Assembly: GCF_025244665.1 (NCBI RefSeq)
Contig: NZ_CP104205.1
Coordinates: 496,001 to 560,000 of the forward strand
Direction of reading: 5' to 3'
Source of the DNA: Maribacter litopenaei
GTDB taxonomy: Bacteria > Bacteroidota > Bacteroidia > Flavobacteriales > Flavobacteriaceae
DNA length: 64,000 nucleotides
In this document: positions 29,158 through 39,726 of the stretch, one piece after another
Layout: each line of letters opens with the position of its first letter
Position numbering within the stretch: the stretch's first letter is position 1
Notes under the pieces: generated by a model
What the model was told of the DNA's origin: nothing
Databases searched by the model: none
Seen by the model: only the letters and a program-made list of their open reading frames with translations
Translations under genes and position numbers: made by a program

Positions 29158-30291
29158 TTATTCAACACCGCCTTTAACGCTGTCCTGCCATTCTTTAAGC
29201 TCGTCCCATTTGCCATCAGCGGCCATTTGGGCTTGCTTAGGCCAAGAGGTTGGGTCTAGGTGGGCCATTCTTGAACTTGCCTCAGTTAAAATCTCTTTCA
29301 TTTCATCGGCATCTGCTTTAGCAACTTTTGCAAAAGTGTCCAATCCAGCATTGGAAAGTGCTTCAGCTGCTTTTGATCCTACGCCCTCAATTTTGGTAAG
29401 ATCATCAGCTTCGGCCTTTTTGTCCTCTTTCACTGCTTCCTTGGTAGCTTCAACGTCAACGGTAACATTAGGAACTTTATCAACTACTGGAGTTGGTTTT
29501 GTATCAACTTTGTCCGGAGTAGGCTCCAAATTTTCCTTTGGTGCCTTATCTTTCTTCTTAGGACTTTTTTCTTTCTTACCTTCTGAACCTTCCGCTTTTT
29601 CTGATTTACGCTCTGCAAGACCTTCAGCAACGGCTTCAGTTACCTGTGCCATTATGATTTCAATGGATTTTGAGGCGTCATCGTTTGATGGAATTACAAA
29701 ATCAACGTCTCTTGGGTCGGAGTTGGTATCGACCATAGCAAAAATTGGAATATTCAATTTTTGAGCTTCCTTAACGGCAATGTGCTCCCTCATTGTATCA
29801 ACGATAAATAGGGCACCTGGTAAACGAGTCATTTCAGAAATAGAACCTAAGTTCTTCTCCAATTTTGCTCTTAAACGATCAACTTGTAAGCGCTCTTTTT
29901 TGGATAGGGTGTTGAATGTACCATCTTTCTTCATCCTGTCAATGGAAGCCATTTTTTTAACGGCTTTACGGATGGTTACAAAGTTTGTCAACATGCCACC
30001 TGGCCATCTTTCAGTAATGTAAGGCATATTTACATTGGCTGCCTTCTCGGCTACGATATCCTTTGCTTGCTTTTTGGTAGCAACAAAAAGAATTTTTCTT
30101 CCCGATGCAGCAATTTTAGCCAAAGCTTCATTAGCCTCGTCTAATTTTGCAACTGTTTTGTAAAGATTGATTACGTGAATACCATTGCGCTCCATGTAGA
30201 TGTAGGGAGCCATGTTTGGATTCCACTTTCCGGTTAGGTGGCCAAAATGCACACCTGCTTCTAATAATTGTTTTACTTCGACTTTCGCCAT
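29158..30291 (-). CDS. rpsB: 30S ribosomal protein S2 with C-terminal helix-hairpin-helix extension
   Basis: 377 residues, about 130-150 longer than a typical S2. Residues 1-230 are ordinary S2 (LEAGVHFGHLTGKWNPNMAPY, ITERWPGGMLTNFVTIRK, LPGALFIVDTMREHIAVKEA). A charged low-complexity linker rich in Lys, Glu and Pro follows (about 230-295). The last 82 residues form a helix-hairpin-helix domain (DDLTKIEGVGSKAAEALSNA) ending in a Trp-containing tail. Such appended HhH domains are known on some Bacteroidota ribosomal proteins; their role is unclear, perhaps RNA or DNA binding. The frame is intact, so the fusion is not an artefact of the indels found elsewhere. Confidence 0.93.
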   Translation of the reverse strand: MAKVEVKQLLEAGVHFGHLTGKWNPNMAPYIYMERNGIHVINLYKTVAKLDEANEALAKIAASGRKILFVATKKQAKDIVAEKAANVNMPYITERWPGGMLTNFVTIRKAVKKMASIDRMKKDGTFNTLSKKERLQVDRLRAKLEKNLGSISEMTRLPGALFIVDTMREHIAVKEAQKLNIPIFAMVDTNSDPRDVDFVIPSNDDASKSIEIIMAQVTEAVAEGLAERKSEKAEGSEGKKEKSPKKKDKAPKENLEPTPDKVDTKPTPVVDKVPNVTVDVEATKEAVKEDKKAEADDLTKIEGVGSKAAEALSNAGLDTFAKVAKADADEMKEILTEASSRMAHLDPTSWPKQAQMAADGKWDELKEWQDSVKGGVE

Positions 30292-30534
30292 TTTAAATTT
30301 AGTTTACGTTCTTTTGAAATAGCAATGATAAAGTGGTATCCTAATCAAGGAAGCCTTCATCATTTAGATGCTAAACTAATCTACCTTTATCTTAAAAGTG
30401 AATAAAGGATTTTTAAGTGTCCGGAATGTCGGACTTTCAATGAACTTGTTAATAAATATACCGGACTTGTACCGGCATGCAATAAATATAAGTAAGCATC
30501 CGTCGAAGGACGGATGCTTTGAAAATTCGTTTGA
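30292..30534 (-). promoter_or_regulatory. Structured 243-nt leader between rpsI and rpsB
   Basis: No ORF. It holds an 11-bp perfect hairpin (30494-30519, AAGCATCCGTC with loop GAAG) directly after rpsI, then two weaker inverted repeats built on CCGG (about 30429-30475). The first hairpin is not followed by a T run, so it may be a processing or stability element. The remainder could be the rpsB promoter and an autoregulatory leader; that is inference. Confidence 0.4.
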
Positions 30535-30920
30535 TTAACGCTTGGAGAACTGGAACTTCTTACGGGCCTTCTTCTGACCGAATTTCTTACGTTCAACCAT
30601 TCTAGGATCCCTTGTCAACAAGCCTTCGGTTTAAGGGTAGCCCTATTTTCGCTATCTACTTCGCACATGGCCCTAGATATAGCAAGTCTTATGGCTTCTG
30701 CCTGTCCTGTGATACCACCACCGTAAACATTTACCCTAACATCATAATTATCAGTAGTATCGGTAAGTGTAAAAGGTTGTTTTACTTTATACTGCAAGGT
30801 GGCAGTAGGGAAATAATCGTTTAATTCTTTGTTGTTAACAGTAATAGCTCCATTTCCTTGGGAAAGGTAAACTCCGGCAACAGCAGTTTTTCTTCTTCCT
30901 ATTTTGTGAATTACTTCCAT
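30535..30920 (-). CDS. rpsI: 30S ribosomal protein S9, frame broken once
   Basis: About 128 residues. It starts [18 protein letters not shown] and has [18 protein letters not shown] in the middle. The frame changes near 30626-30629 (AAACCGAAGG on the gene strand). One added base gives [19 protein letters not shown] and the conserved C-terminus [12 protein letters not shown]9 is essential, and this tail reaches the P-site tRNA, so the break is almost certainly a sequencing error. Residue G16 (VAGVY) replaces a normally conserved Arg at a CCGGA site (30873-30877), possibly a second error. The start overlaps the rplM stop by one base (TAATG). Confidence 0.93.
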
Positions 30921-31375
30921 TATTTAATGTCTTTTAAATTTACTGCAGTAGGCTTTTGAGCTTCTTGGCCATGTTCGGATCCAGCATACACCTTAAGATT
31001 TCTAAAAAGGTCGGCACCCAATTTATTTTTTGGAAGCATTCCCTTAACCGCTTTCTCAATGATCGAAGCAGGGTTTTTATCCAATAATTCTTTGGCACTG
31101 GTAAAACGTTGTCCACCTGGATAGCCAGTGTACCTCTGATACGTTTTGTCTGCCCATTTGTTGCCGCTTAAGCTAATTTTTTCAGCATTGATGACTACAA
31201 CATTGTCACCGCAATCAACATGTGGAGTAAAACTTGGTTTATGCTTTCCTCTCAATAAATTAGCCACTTTAGAAGATAAACGGCCTAACGTTTCTCCTTC
31301 GGCATCTACCAACAACCATGCTTTGTTCACCGTCGCTTTGTTGGCGGATATGGTTTTATAACTTAATGTATCCAC
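30920..31375 (-). CDS. rplM: 50S ribosomal protein L13
   Basis: 151 residues, the normal length. Motifs: [33 protein letters not shown] (about 21-53), [12 protein letters not shown] and [13 protein letters not shown] near 108. It sits in the 50S large subunit and is an early assembly protein. It is the first gene of the rplM-rpsI transcript, with a clear promoter 42-80 nt upstream. The frame is intact. Confidence 0.96.
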   Translation of the reverse strand: MDTLSYKTISANKATVNKAWLLVDAEGETLGRLSSKVANLLRGKHKPSFTPHVDCGDNVVVINAEKISLSGNKWADKTYQRYTGYPGGQRFTSAKELLDKNPASIIEKAVKGMLPKNKLGADLFRNLKVYAGSEHGQEAQKPTAVNLKDIK

Positions 31376-31423
31376 TGCTACTGTTTTTAACTATTATTCT
31401 ATTCAATCCCGTGAAATGGGCTG

Positions 31424-31454
31424 CAAATGTACAACTATAAAGTTGAATTGCAAA
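31424..31454 (-). promoter_or_regulatory. Consensus promoter of rplM-rpsI
   Basis: On the minus strand TTTG, exactly 19 nt, then TACATTTG (TAnnTTTG): a full match to the Bacteroidota sigma consensus. The expected transcript start is about 40 nt before the rplM ATG. Confidence 0.75.
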
Positions 31455-31618
31455 CAGTTGTTTCTGATTATTTTTAGATTTTTTTTTCATTTCAATTCTT
31501 GGGCAAAAATATGGGAATAAGTGTAAAGTTGAAAGAATGTTAAAAAAAGGATAAAAGAGGGACTATCATGTAACACCCTCTATATTTTTAGGTCATTCAA
31601 TCAAATCAACGACCAATC

Positions 31619-34249
31619 ATGATAATCCGTTTAATATGGATGTCAATACTCCTTTTGACATCAATCACCCTTTATTCCCGAATGATTCCACACAAATTGA
31701 AAAGCGAACCTATACCACGAAAATGTTGCCTCAGGGTGATGGTTTGGAAATAGACGGGCTATTGAATGAAAAGGCGTGGGATGTAGTGCCATGGGATGGT
31801 AATTTTACGGTTTTCGACCCAAATAATGGTGAAACCCCCAGTCAGCCTACAAAATTTAAGATTACATACGATTCAAAATTCCTCTATGTAGGTGTTCGGT
31901 GTTATGATAGTATACCCTCTAAAATTGAACGGCGATTGGCCGAAGGGACAATTTTGCTGGTGATTGGATAGAAATAAACATTGATAGTTATAATGATAAA
32001 CGTACTGGCTTTTCCTTTAATGTTTCCGCTGCGGGCGTAAAAGGGGATGAGTTCATCTCCCAAAACGGAAATAATTGGGATTCCAGTTGGAACCCTATTT
32101 GGTACACCGCTACCAATATTGACGATGAAGGTTGAACCGCTGAAATGAAGATTCCGTTCAGTCAGCTGAAATTTGGAAAACAAGAAGAGCAGGTTTGGGG
32201 ACTTCAACTAAATAGAAGGTTTTTTAGGGCTGAGGAAAGGTCGCTTTGGCAACCTATGTTAAGGGGCGCCCCAGGGTGGGTCAGTGAATTTGGAACATTA
32301 AGGGGGTTATTGAATATTCAGCCCCAAAAACAATTGGAAATTCAGCCTTTTGTGGTGAACCAACTGGATACCTATCCATCTGAGGCCGGTAATCCTTTTA
32401 GGGATGGAAGTGATTTTAGGTTCAATGGTGGATTGGATGCCAAGATTGGTATTACCAATGACTTGACTTTGGACCTTACCGTAAACCCTGATTTTGGACA
32501 GGTGGATGCCGATCCTGGTGCCATTGCATTGGACGGATTCCAAATTTTCTTTGAGGAAAGGCGGCCCTTCTTTATAGAGAACAAGAATATTTTCGATTAT
32601 GAATTTGCTGACGGTAATGACAATTTATTCTATAGCAGAAGAATAGGTAGGAGCCCTCAGGGTTTTGTAGTGGATGCCGATGCGGAATTTATTGACCAGC
32701 CCAAGAACTCAACCATTCGGGAGCTGCCAAATTTTTCGGAAAAACCAAGGACGGATGGTCTCTTGGTCTTTTAGAAAGTGTTACGGGAAATATGTACGCA
32801 GAGGTCTTGGACACTTTGGGTAATAATAGCAGAGAGCTTGTGGAACCATTGACCAACTATTTGGTGGGTAGGGTACAAAAGGATTTTAACGAAAGGAACT
32901 CCTATGTGGGAGGGATCTTTACGGCAACCAATAGAAATTTGCCGAGATAATTTATCCTTTTTAAGAAAGGACGCATATTCCGGTGGTCTTGACTTCAGAC
33001 ATAATTGGAAGGACAGGAGATACTACATTGAGGGAAATTTTGTGGGTAGTCATATTAATGGAAGTGAGGAAGCCATAGAAAATACCCAAAGAAGCATTAC
33101 GCATCTCTTTCAGCGAGTGGATGCCGATCATGTTGCAGTAGATACTAGCAGAACTTCCCTTACGGGAACAGGTGGAAAGTTGGAAGCGGGGAAAGCCGGA
33201 GGAGGCAATTGGAGGTATAATGGTGGAGTCATTTGGCGTTCCCCTGAATTGGAATTGAACGATGTGGGTTTTCTGCGTCAGGCCGATGAGATAAAACAGT
33301 ATGCCAGACTAAGAAGGTTGTTCTTGAAACCAACGGGTCTTTACAGAACGGCACAATTGGGATTGGAACAGTTTTCTACCTACGACTTCCAAGGCAATTA
33401 CAATAGGATACAATACGAATTTCAAGGCTTCATTAATTACAAGAATAATTGGTGGACCGAAGCAGGGGCGGCTCATAAACCTAGGATATTCTCTAATACC
33501 GTCTTGAGGGGAGGTCCTAGATGGCAGTGATTCGAAGAAAATTTTTGGTATTTGTTCTTTGGTTCGGACAGGAGAAAGAAATTCAATTTTACCTTGGGCT
33601 ATGTCAACAGTCAGGCAGCTGAGGATAATTTTTCGCTCATAAGGTATGTCTTCCGCTGTAATTACCAACCTTTTGATGCGTTTAGTCTCTCGGTAGTGTC
33701 TGAATACGAGGAGAGTCCCAATAAGACGCAATATGTGACCGAAACCTCGTTTAATGGTACTCCAAGATACATTACCGCTAATATCGATCAGCGAACATTC
33801 AATACGGCCATTCGTTTTAATTATAGCTTAAACCCCAACCTTTCCATACAATATTACGGGGAGCCATTTATTTCAAGGGGCACCTACACCGACTTCAATT
33901 ATGTAAACAATTCGATTGCCGAAAAACTTGAGGATAGGGTTACCTTATTTTCGGAAAATCAAATTTCAAGATCGAATGCGTCGGGTTCCTACTTAATAGA
34001 TGAAAATCTCAATGGTAATACCGATTATGAAATTGCCGATCCCGATTTTTCATTTGTCCAGTTTCGATCCAATTTGGTAATGCGATGGGAGTACATTCCC
34101 GGATCCGAAATCTTTTTGGTTTGGTCTCAGGGCGTTGTCGGTTTTGGAGACCCTACGGAAACCTTGGGAAGAAATCCGGATAACCAGATTCGGGACAGAA
34201 GAAGGATAATACCTTTCTCATAAAAGCCACATATCGCTTTATCCTATAA
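31619..34249 (+). CDS. DUF5916 family protein with CBM9-like N-terminal domain, broken by several lesions
   Basis: About 875 residues. Signal peptide MIIRLIWMSILLLTSITLYS, then a CBM9-like beta-sandwich (GLEIDGLLNEKAWD, KITYDSKFLYVGVRCYDS) and a long beta-rich, barrel-like region typical of DUF5916 (FEERRPFFIENKNIF, NLFYSRRIGRSPQGF), ending FLIKATYRFIL. Frame changes lie near 31678, 31940, 32736-32739, 32942-32947 and 34203. Two in-frame TGA codons at 32133-32135 and 33528-33530 stand where Trp is expected. Four of the five indels carry CCGA/TCGG. With eight other broken genes nearby being core genes, I favour error over decay, but this dispensable gene could also be a real pseudogene. Function unknown; probably outer membrane. 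Confidence 0.75.
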
Positions 34250-34338
34250 ATACTGTTTAGGCGAAAAAGCATTTATGGTATAGGGAAATATAATTCCAAA
34301 AGAGGCGTTTTATATCTGAAAGATAAATGTGCTTAAAA

Positions 34339-34837
34339 ATGAAAAAGAATATTTTCCCAATCTTACTTATGGCTTCCTTGATGTTTTCCTGTAGTTCTGA
34401 TAAAGGAAGTGGTTCAGAAATTGACGCTACCGTAAATATAGTAGGGACTTGGGATGCCACCGAGCTGCGTATTGATGAAGCTACCGCCAGTGACAATGCC
34501 ATTTTTGCCGAGAGAAGCCCTTGCATACTTAACAGACCAAAACTGTATTATTATAACCCTACAATTTAATGCCGACTTAACAGCGACGGCCACAAATTCA
34601 ACGGAATACCTAGAAATTGATACAACATCAGGTTTCAATATTCCCTGTCCTACAACTTTTGAAACAGAGTCAAGTACATACACATATGAAAATAATATAG
34701 TAAGTTTTGTAAACGTGAATGATGAGGTTGTAGAAGTAGATGTGACCATTGATGGGGATATAATGTTGGTCGATGCGGCAGACCTCCAAATACCGGAGTT
34801 CAATGAGAGTGGACAGTTGGTCTTTCAGCGTAGATAA
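34339..34837 (+). CDS. Lipocalin-like lipoprotein, frame broken once
   Basis: About 165 residues. Signal peptide MKKNIFPILLMASLMFSC with the lipobox Cys at 18, then NIVGTWDATELRIDE, the usual opening of Bacteroidota lipocalin-like proteins. The strand-rich body ends SGQLVFQRR. The frame changes near 34508-34513 at CCGAGA; coding continues as EALAYLTDQNCIIITLQFNADL. An alternative start lies four codons upstream. The ligand is unknown. An intrinsic terminator follows. Confidence 0.72.
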
Positions 34838-34855
34838 AAAAATCTCATTAATAGT

Positions 34856-34887
34856 AAAACCTTCAATGCATAATTGAAGGTTTTTTT
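34856..34887 (+). terminator. Intrinsic terminator after the lipocalin-like gene
   Basis: AAAACCTTCAAT and its complement with a five-base loop, followed by seven T. Confidence 0.85.
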
Positions 34888-34971
34888 GTTCATGGATGTA
34901 ATACTTTTAATTAAATGATTTTTTAACATTATAAATATTCATACTATAGTTTTTTACGGCTATTTTTAAAA

Positions 34972-36136
34972 ATGGCTCTAAAAGAAAGGGTGAATTATTT
35001 AAGTCAAACTTATAAACCTAATTTTTTGCTCGCTTTAGTCGTGCAGATACTTTTTATTGGTTGCTCCGATCCCATTGAGCCGAATTTGAATTTAGGGAGG
35101 GGCTAATTTATATTGATGCCTTGGCCTCTACGGAAGAGGGCACTTCATATGCTATTATTAGCCGGACAAAAAATCTTTTTGGAATAAATCAGGCTGTTGA
35201 GGTTACTGGAGCCATGGTTTATTTTTTAAATCAGAATACAAATACAAGAATAGTATTAAGTGAGTTGGAAGGTGCGTATTTTCCACCTTCAGACTTTAAG
35301 GTACGCGAAAATGAATTATGGTCGTTGGAAGTCATTCTTGATGATGGTAGAATATATCTATCGGAACCGGAAAAAGTACCGGTGCCAATTCCTAATACCT
35401 CCTATAAAGTTCTCTACAAAAAACAACTTCTGTACTCGGAAGCTTACAAAGGATTTGTTCCTGGGCATGAAATTGCAGCAACTTTCAATGACCCATCAGG
35501 TGAAAACAATTTCTATTATTGGAGGTTTAAATCTTTTGAAAAACTCATTAACTGTAGAGTATGTAATGATTATCAGGTTTTAAGGGATGGTAATTGTATT
35601 GTTGTAAACCAAGGAGCGGATGATTCTCCCTTAAAATACTACTACACTTATGAATGTGAAGAAGATTGCTGGAGAATACGATATAGTCAAAATATTAAAT
35701 TGTTTTCAGATGAATTTGTTAATGGTCAAAAAGTGATGCAATTGCCAGTAGGGGATATTCTATTATATACGAATGATAACATTTTGGTACAGATGCAACA
35801 ATTCTCTATTTCCCAAAAAGCGTATGGGTATTTTAAAACCCTTAAAGATTTGGTGGATAATAATGGTGGATTTAATGCACCCCTTCCAGCAGCATTGGTT
35901 GGAAACCTTTTCAATGAGGAGAACTCTGAGGAATTTGTTCGGGAAGGTTTACTGTCGCATCGAGTAGGGTAACCCCTATTTTAATTGAAAGAATATTTAT
36001 TGAGGAATCTCAACTAGAACAACGAATAATTACCAATCCGGAAGGAAATGAAGTGCCACCATTAATGGTGACTATGGCACCATGTATTTCGGGAAGGTAC
36101 AGAACCTCTAATTTGCCAGTAGGTTGGCCGGAATAA
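34972..36136 (+). CDS. DUF4249 family lipoprotein, first copy, frame broken twice
   Basis: About 388 residues. An N-terminal signal with lipobox LFIGC (Cys near residue 35) is followed by the DUF4249 fold: strand-rich N-terminal half, YKGFVPGHEIAATFNDPSGENNFYYWRF, a Cys pair (CRVCNDY), CEEDCWRIRYS and LKDLVDNNGGFNAPLPAALVGN, ending NLPVGWPE. Breaks lie near 35080-35083 (GAGCCGAAT) and 35939-35943 (TTCGGGAAGG). DUF4249 proteins are surface lipoproteins that pair with TonB receptors. The second copy 7 nt downstream is clearly a paralogue, and a receptor gene follows, so this is a three-gene uptake unit of unknown substrate. Confidence 0.8.
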
Positions 36137-36143
36137 ATAATTT

Positions 36144-37305
36144 ATGATTCGAAATATTTACAAACAATTTATTTTTTATCGTTTTAAGTCGCTTTTATGG
36201 GCCTTTGTCCTATTTGTTTTTCAGGGATGCATTGACCCAGTATCACCTGAATATGACTATGAAGATGGTTTGATTTTTATCGAAGGTTTTGCAAGTTCCA
36301 CTTCAGGTGCCTCCTATGTAGCCATTAACGAATCTGTTACCGAGTTTGGCATTAGAGGATTAAAGTTTGTTACAGGGGCATCTGTCAATTTGGAAAACCT
36401 TAATAACGGCACATCTGTAAATTTCACGGAATCGGAAGATGCTTATTTAGCCCCACAGGATTTTAGGGTGGCCCCTGGTGAACGTTGGAAACTTACAGTG
36501 ATAATGCCAAATGGGACTGTATATGAATCCGAGCCCGAAATTGTTTTAACCCCGGTTCCAATAAACGATGTCGAAATAAAATTTGATAGTGAATTAGAAT
36601 TTAGGTCATCACTTAACAAATTTGTGTCCGGTCATAGAATATCGGTCAGTTTTGATGATCCCTCCGAAGCGGAGAATAATTATTATTGGAGCTATCGCTC
36701 TTTTGAAAACCTTGATTACTGTATTAGATGTCAAGAGGGTATTTACAGGGATGGTGAATGTATTCCTTATGATTTATCTCGGTCAGCAATTAAGGTATTT
36801 CGATTATATATGCGAGACGGATTGCTGGAAAATTAGATATCCCGAGAAAGTAAACATTTTTGATGACAAGTTTTCTAATGGCAAGACAGTCTCTGGTTTG
36901 GAAGTTGGAACCTTACCCTTGTATACGAAAGAAGATATGGTAGTAGAGGTACAACAATTCTCGTTAACTCCGGCAGCTTACCAATATTATAAAGTCTTAA
37001 AGGATATTGTGGATAATGCATCAGGATTCAATGCTCCACCACCGGCTGCCTTAATCGGAAATTTGTACAACGTGAATGATCCAGATGAATTTGTTTTAGG
37101 AAGATTTACCGCCGCTGCCTCGTCTACGATCAATGTTTTTGTAGAAAGGCGATTTATTGATGGGGCTCCTACGGAGACAAGGCAACCACCAAACATAAAC
37201 ACAGAACCAACAATTGGGTCTCCTTTTCCCCCACCACCCACACAATTGGCTCCCTGTGAAGAATCAAGATATAGAACTTCCATTGAACCAATGGGATGGC
37301 AATAA
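36144..37305 (+). CDS. DUF4249 family lipoprotein, second copy, frame broken once
   Basis: About 387 residues. Lipobox VFQGC (near residue 29), then the same domain order as the first copy: FVSGHRISVSFDDPSEAENNYYW, Cys pair CIRCQEG, CETDCWKIRYPE, LKDIVDNASGFNAPPPAALIGN, and an ending rich in Pro and Thr before SRYRTSIEPMGWQ. The frame changes near 36777-36782 (TATCTCGGTC). It probably arose from the first copy by tandem duplication and later diverged. It lies 10 nt before the TonB receptor start, so it is certainly co-transcribed with it. Confidence 0.8.
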
Positions 37306-37315
37306 AAGCATACAA

Positions 37316-39726
37316 ATGAGAAACCGGACCCAACATTTTTTAGTAGTTATACTACTTCTTATAGGTATTACATCAAAAGCACAGGATGCTACTTTATCCT
37401 TTATCGTTTTAAATGAAGAAACGAATCTCCCATTGGAAAATGCCCAAATCTCAATTAACCCATGTGCCTGTGGTGGTGTTACCAATGAGGCTGGCAGATT
37501 TTCAATAGACCTCCCAAGAGGGGATTATAATGTGTCTATAAACTACATTGGATTTACAAAGGAGGTTTTAACCGTTCAATTGAACCAGAGTAAGGTTGTT
37601 ACAGTAAAATTATGGCCACAGGAGGAACAACTGTCTGAAGTTGTTGTAAGGGCAAAGCGAATTTTGGATAATTTGGAGACTCCACAAATGGGTGCACTGG
37701 AATTAAATGCCCAAGAACTAAAAAAAATTCCGGCTGCTGTTGGTGAGTTTGACGTATTGCGAGGAATGACATTGTTGGCAGGTGTAAACAATGCCGGGGA
37801 GCTTAGTAACGGGCTTTCAGTTAGAGGCGGTTCATTGGACCAAAACCTGTTACTTTTTGACTATGCCCCTGTCTTTAATCCTACCCATCTTTTTGGATTG
37901 TTCTCTGTATTCACACCTGAGGCGGTTTCCTCGGTTGACCTATACCGTGCGAATATTCCTTCTAGATATGGCGGAAGAACCACTTCGGTATTGGATGTTA
38001 AGGTAAAGAACCCGTACACAAATAAGTTTAAATTAAGTGGCGGGGTAGGTATTATATCCAGCAGGCTGGCTATAGAAACCCCTATAATTCAAGACAAACT
38101 CATGGTGAGCATAGGTGGTAGGGCGGGCTTTACAGATTTCCTGTTGCCTTTATTCTCTGAACGCTTAAAAAATACAAAGGCAAATTTTCAAGATGCAACT
38201 TTAAAATTACTGTATTTGCCTACGGAAAATGATCAAGTGTCATTTACAGGTTTTTATACAAAGGATTTTTACCAATTAGATCTGATAACTAAAATTCAAA
38301 ACATAAATGCAGAAAGTAATCAATATGATTTTAGGACGTTGAACGGAACCTTAAACTGGACACATAGCTTTAGTAACGATATGATTATTAGGAGTTTACT
38401 TATTTCGAGTGATTATAACCCTAAAACTATTTTTCCGAGCAGGAAAGCGATAATGAAATAGAGTTTGATTCTGGAATCAATTATTTAAGTTTTGTTTCGG
38501 AACTATCCAATACTATAAACGATAAAGTCGACTATTACGGGGGAGTTCAAGTCAATAAATATACCATTCAACCGGGTAACTTAGATCCCGGCAACGGTAA
38601 TAGTATTTTACCAGTGGATTTAGCACAAGAAAACAGTTATGTTTTTTCCGGATACGGAAATTTGAATTGGTTATTGGGTGAGAGGTTTAAGTTTTCCGCA
38701 GGATTGCGTTTTAATCATTTTGTATTTGTCGGGCCTTATACACAGGCTTTTTTCGATGATATCACCGGGGAAATTGTAGGATCCACTTTTTTTGAAAAGG
38801 GAGCTGGTGTTAAGACCTATAATAATTTGGAACCGCGATTAGGGCTCAATTTTAAAATTGGTGAGGTAACCTCCCTTAAGGCCAGCTATGCTAGGTTGAA
38901 TCAATATTTACAGAATGTCTACAATTCAACAACCCCACTGCCCACTTCGCGGTGGAAAACCTCCGACCCCAATATAGTCCCCCAAAGTAGTGATGCTTAT
39001 GGTTTTGGTATTTATACCGGGGTGGCGGACAATACAATTGAACTTGGACTCGAAGGTTACTACAGGACTTCGGACAATAATCTTACTTATAAACCTGGAG
39101 CCAATTTCTTTCTACAGGAGTATTTGGAAAGGGACATTGTACAGGCGGAAGGAAAGGCTTACGGGGTTGAATTAAGTTTTAGAAAGCCAAAAGGTAAATT
39201 TAATGGATGGTTCAATTATACTTGGTCTAGAAGCCTATTAAAGTCTGAGAATGAAAAATTGGCCGATCGAATCAACAACAATGATTGGTTTGCTTCCGAT
39301 TTTGATCGTCCACATGTGTTTAATGGGACCGTGAATTTTGAGGGAGATCCTTACAACACATGGAGTTTCAATTTTACAGCGCAAACGGGAAGACCCTATA
39401 CGGTTGCTAATAGCGTATTCAAAATAGAGGATCTTGATGTTCCCATATTTTTAGAAAGGAATAATGCCGGATTACGCCCCTATCATAGATTGGATTTTTC
39501 ATGGAAAGTGTCTTATGGTAAAAACCCTAATAGAAAATGGAAAGGGGATTGGATTTTTACAATTTACAATGTTTATGGTAGGAAAAATCCATATAACGTT
39601 TATTATACCCAAAGGCAGGGAGCAGAAGATGGAAATATCTTTTTAAATAGTCCTCCGGGTTCTTATGAACTTTCAGTGTTAAATAGTCCCTTACTTGCGC
39701 TAACCTACAATTTCGTTTTTGACTAG
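37316..39726 (+). CDS. TonB-dependent receptor with carboxypeptidase-like N-terminal domain, frame broken once
   Basis: About 804 residues. Signal peptide ending in GITSKAQ, then a carboxypeptidase-regulatory-like beta-sandwich (about 22-105), the plug domain (LDNLETPQMGALELNAQELKK then NGLSVRGGSLDQNLLLFD) and the 22-strand barrel, ending LALTYNFVFD with C-terminal Phe and Asp. The frame changes near 38435-38438 (TTTCCGAGC); one added base restores FPEQESDNEIEFDSGINYL. It imports an unknown ligand across the outer membrane, powered by ExbB/ExbD/TonB. The two DUF4249 lipoproteins just upstream are its likely surface partners. Confidence 0.85.

Noticed and set aside
29210..29764. Long plus-strand ORF opposite rpsB
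   Set aside because: It is the shadow of the low-complexity Lys/Glu-rich linker in S2, being Ser/Phe-rich, with no start context or homology.
31619..34249. TGA recoded as tryptophan in this organism
   Set aside because: TGG is used freely for Trp here. Only two such codons occur, both in one gene that also carries indels, so recoding is unlikely.
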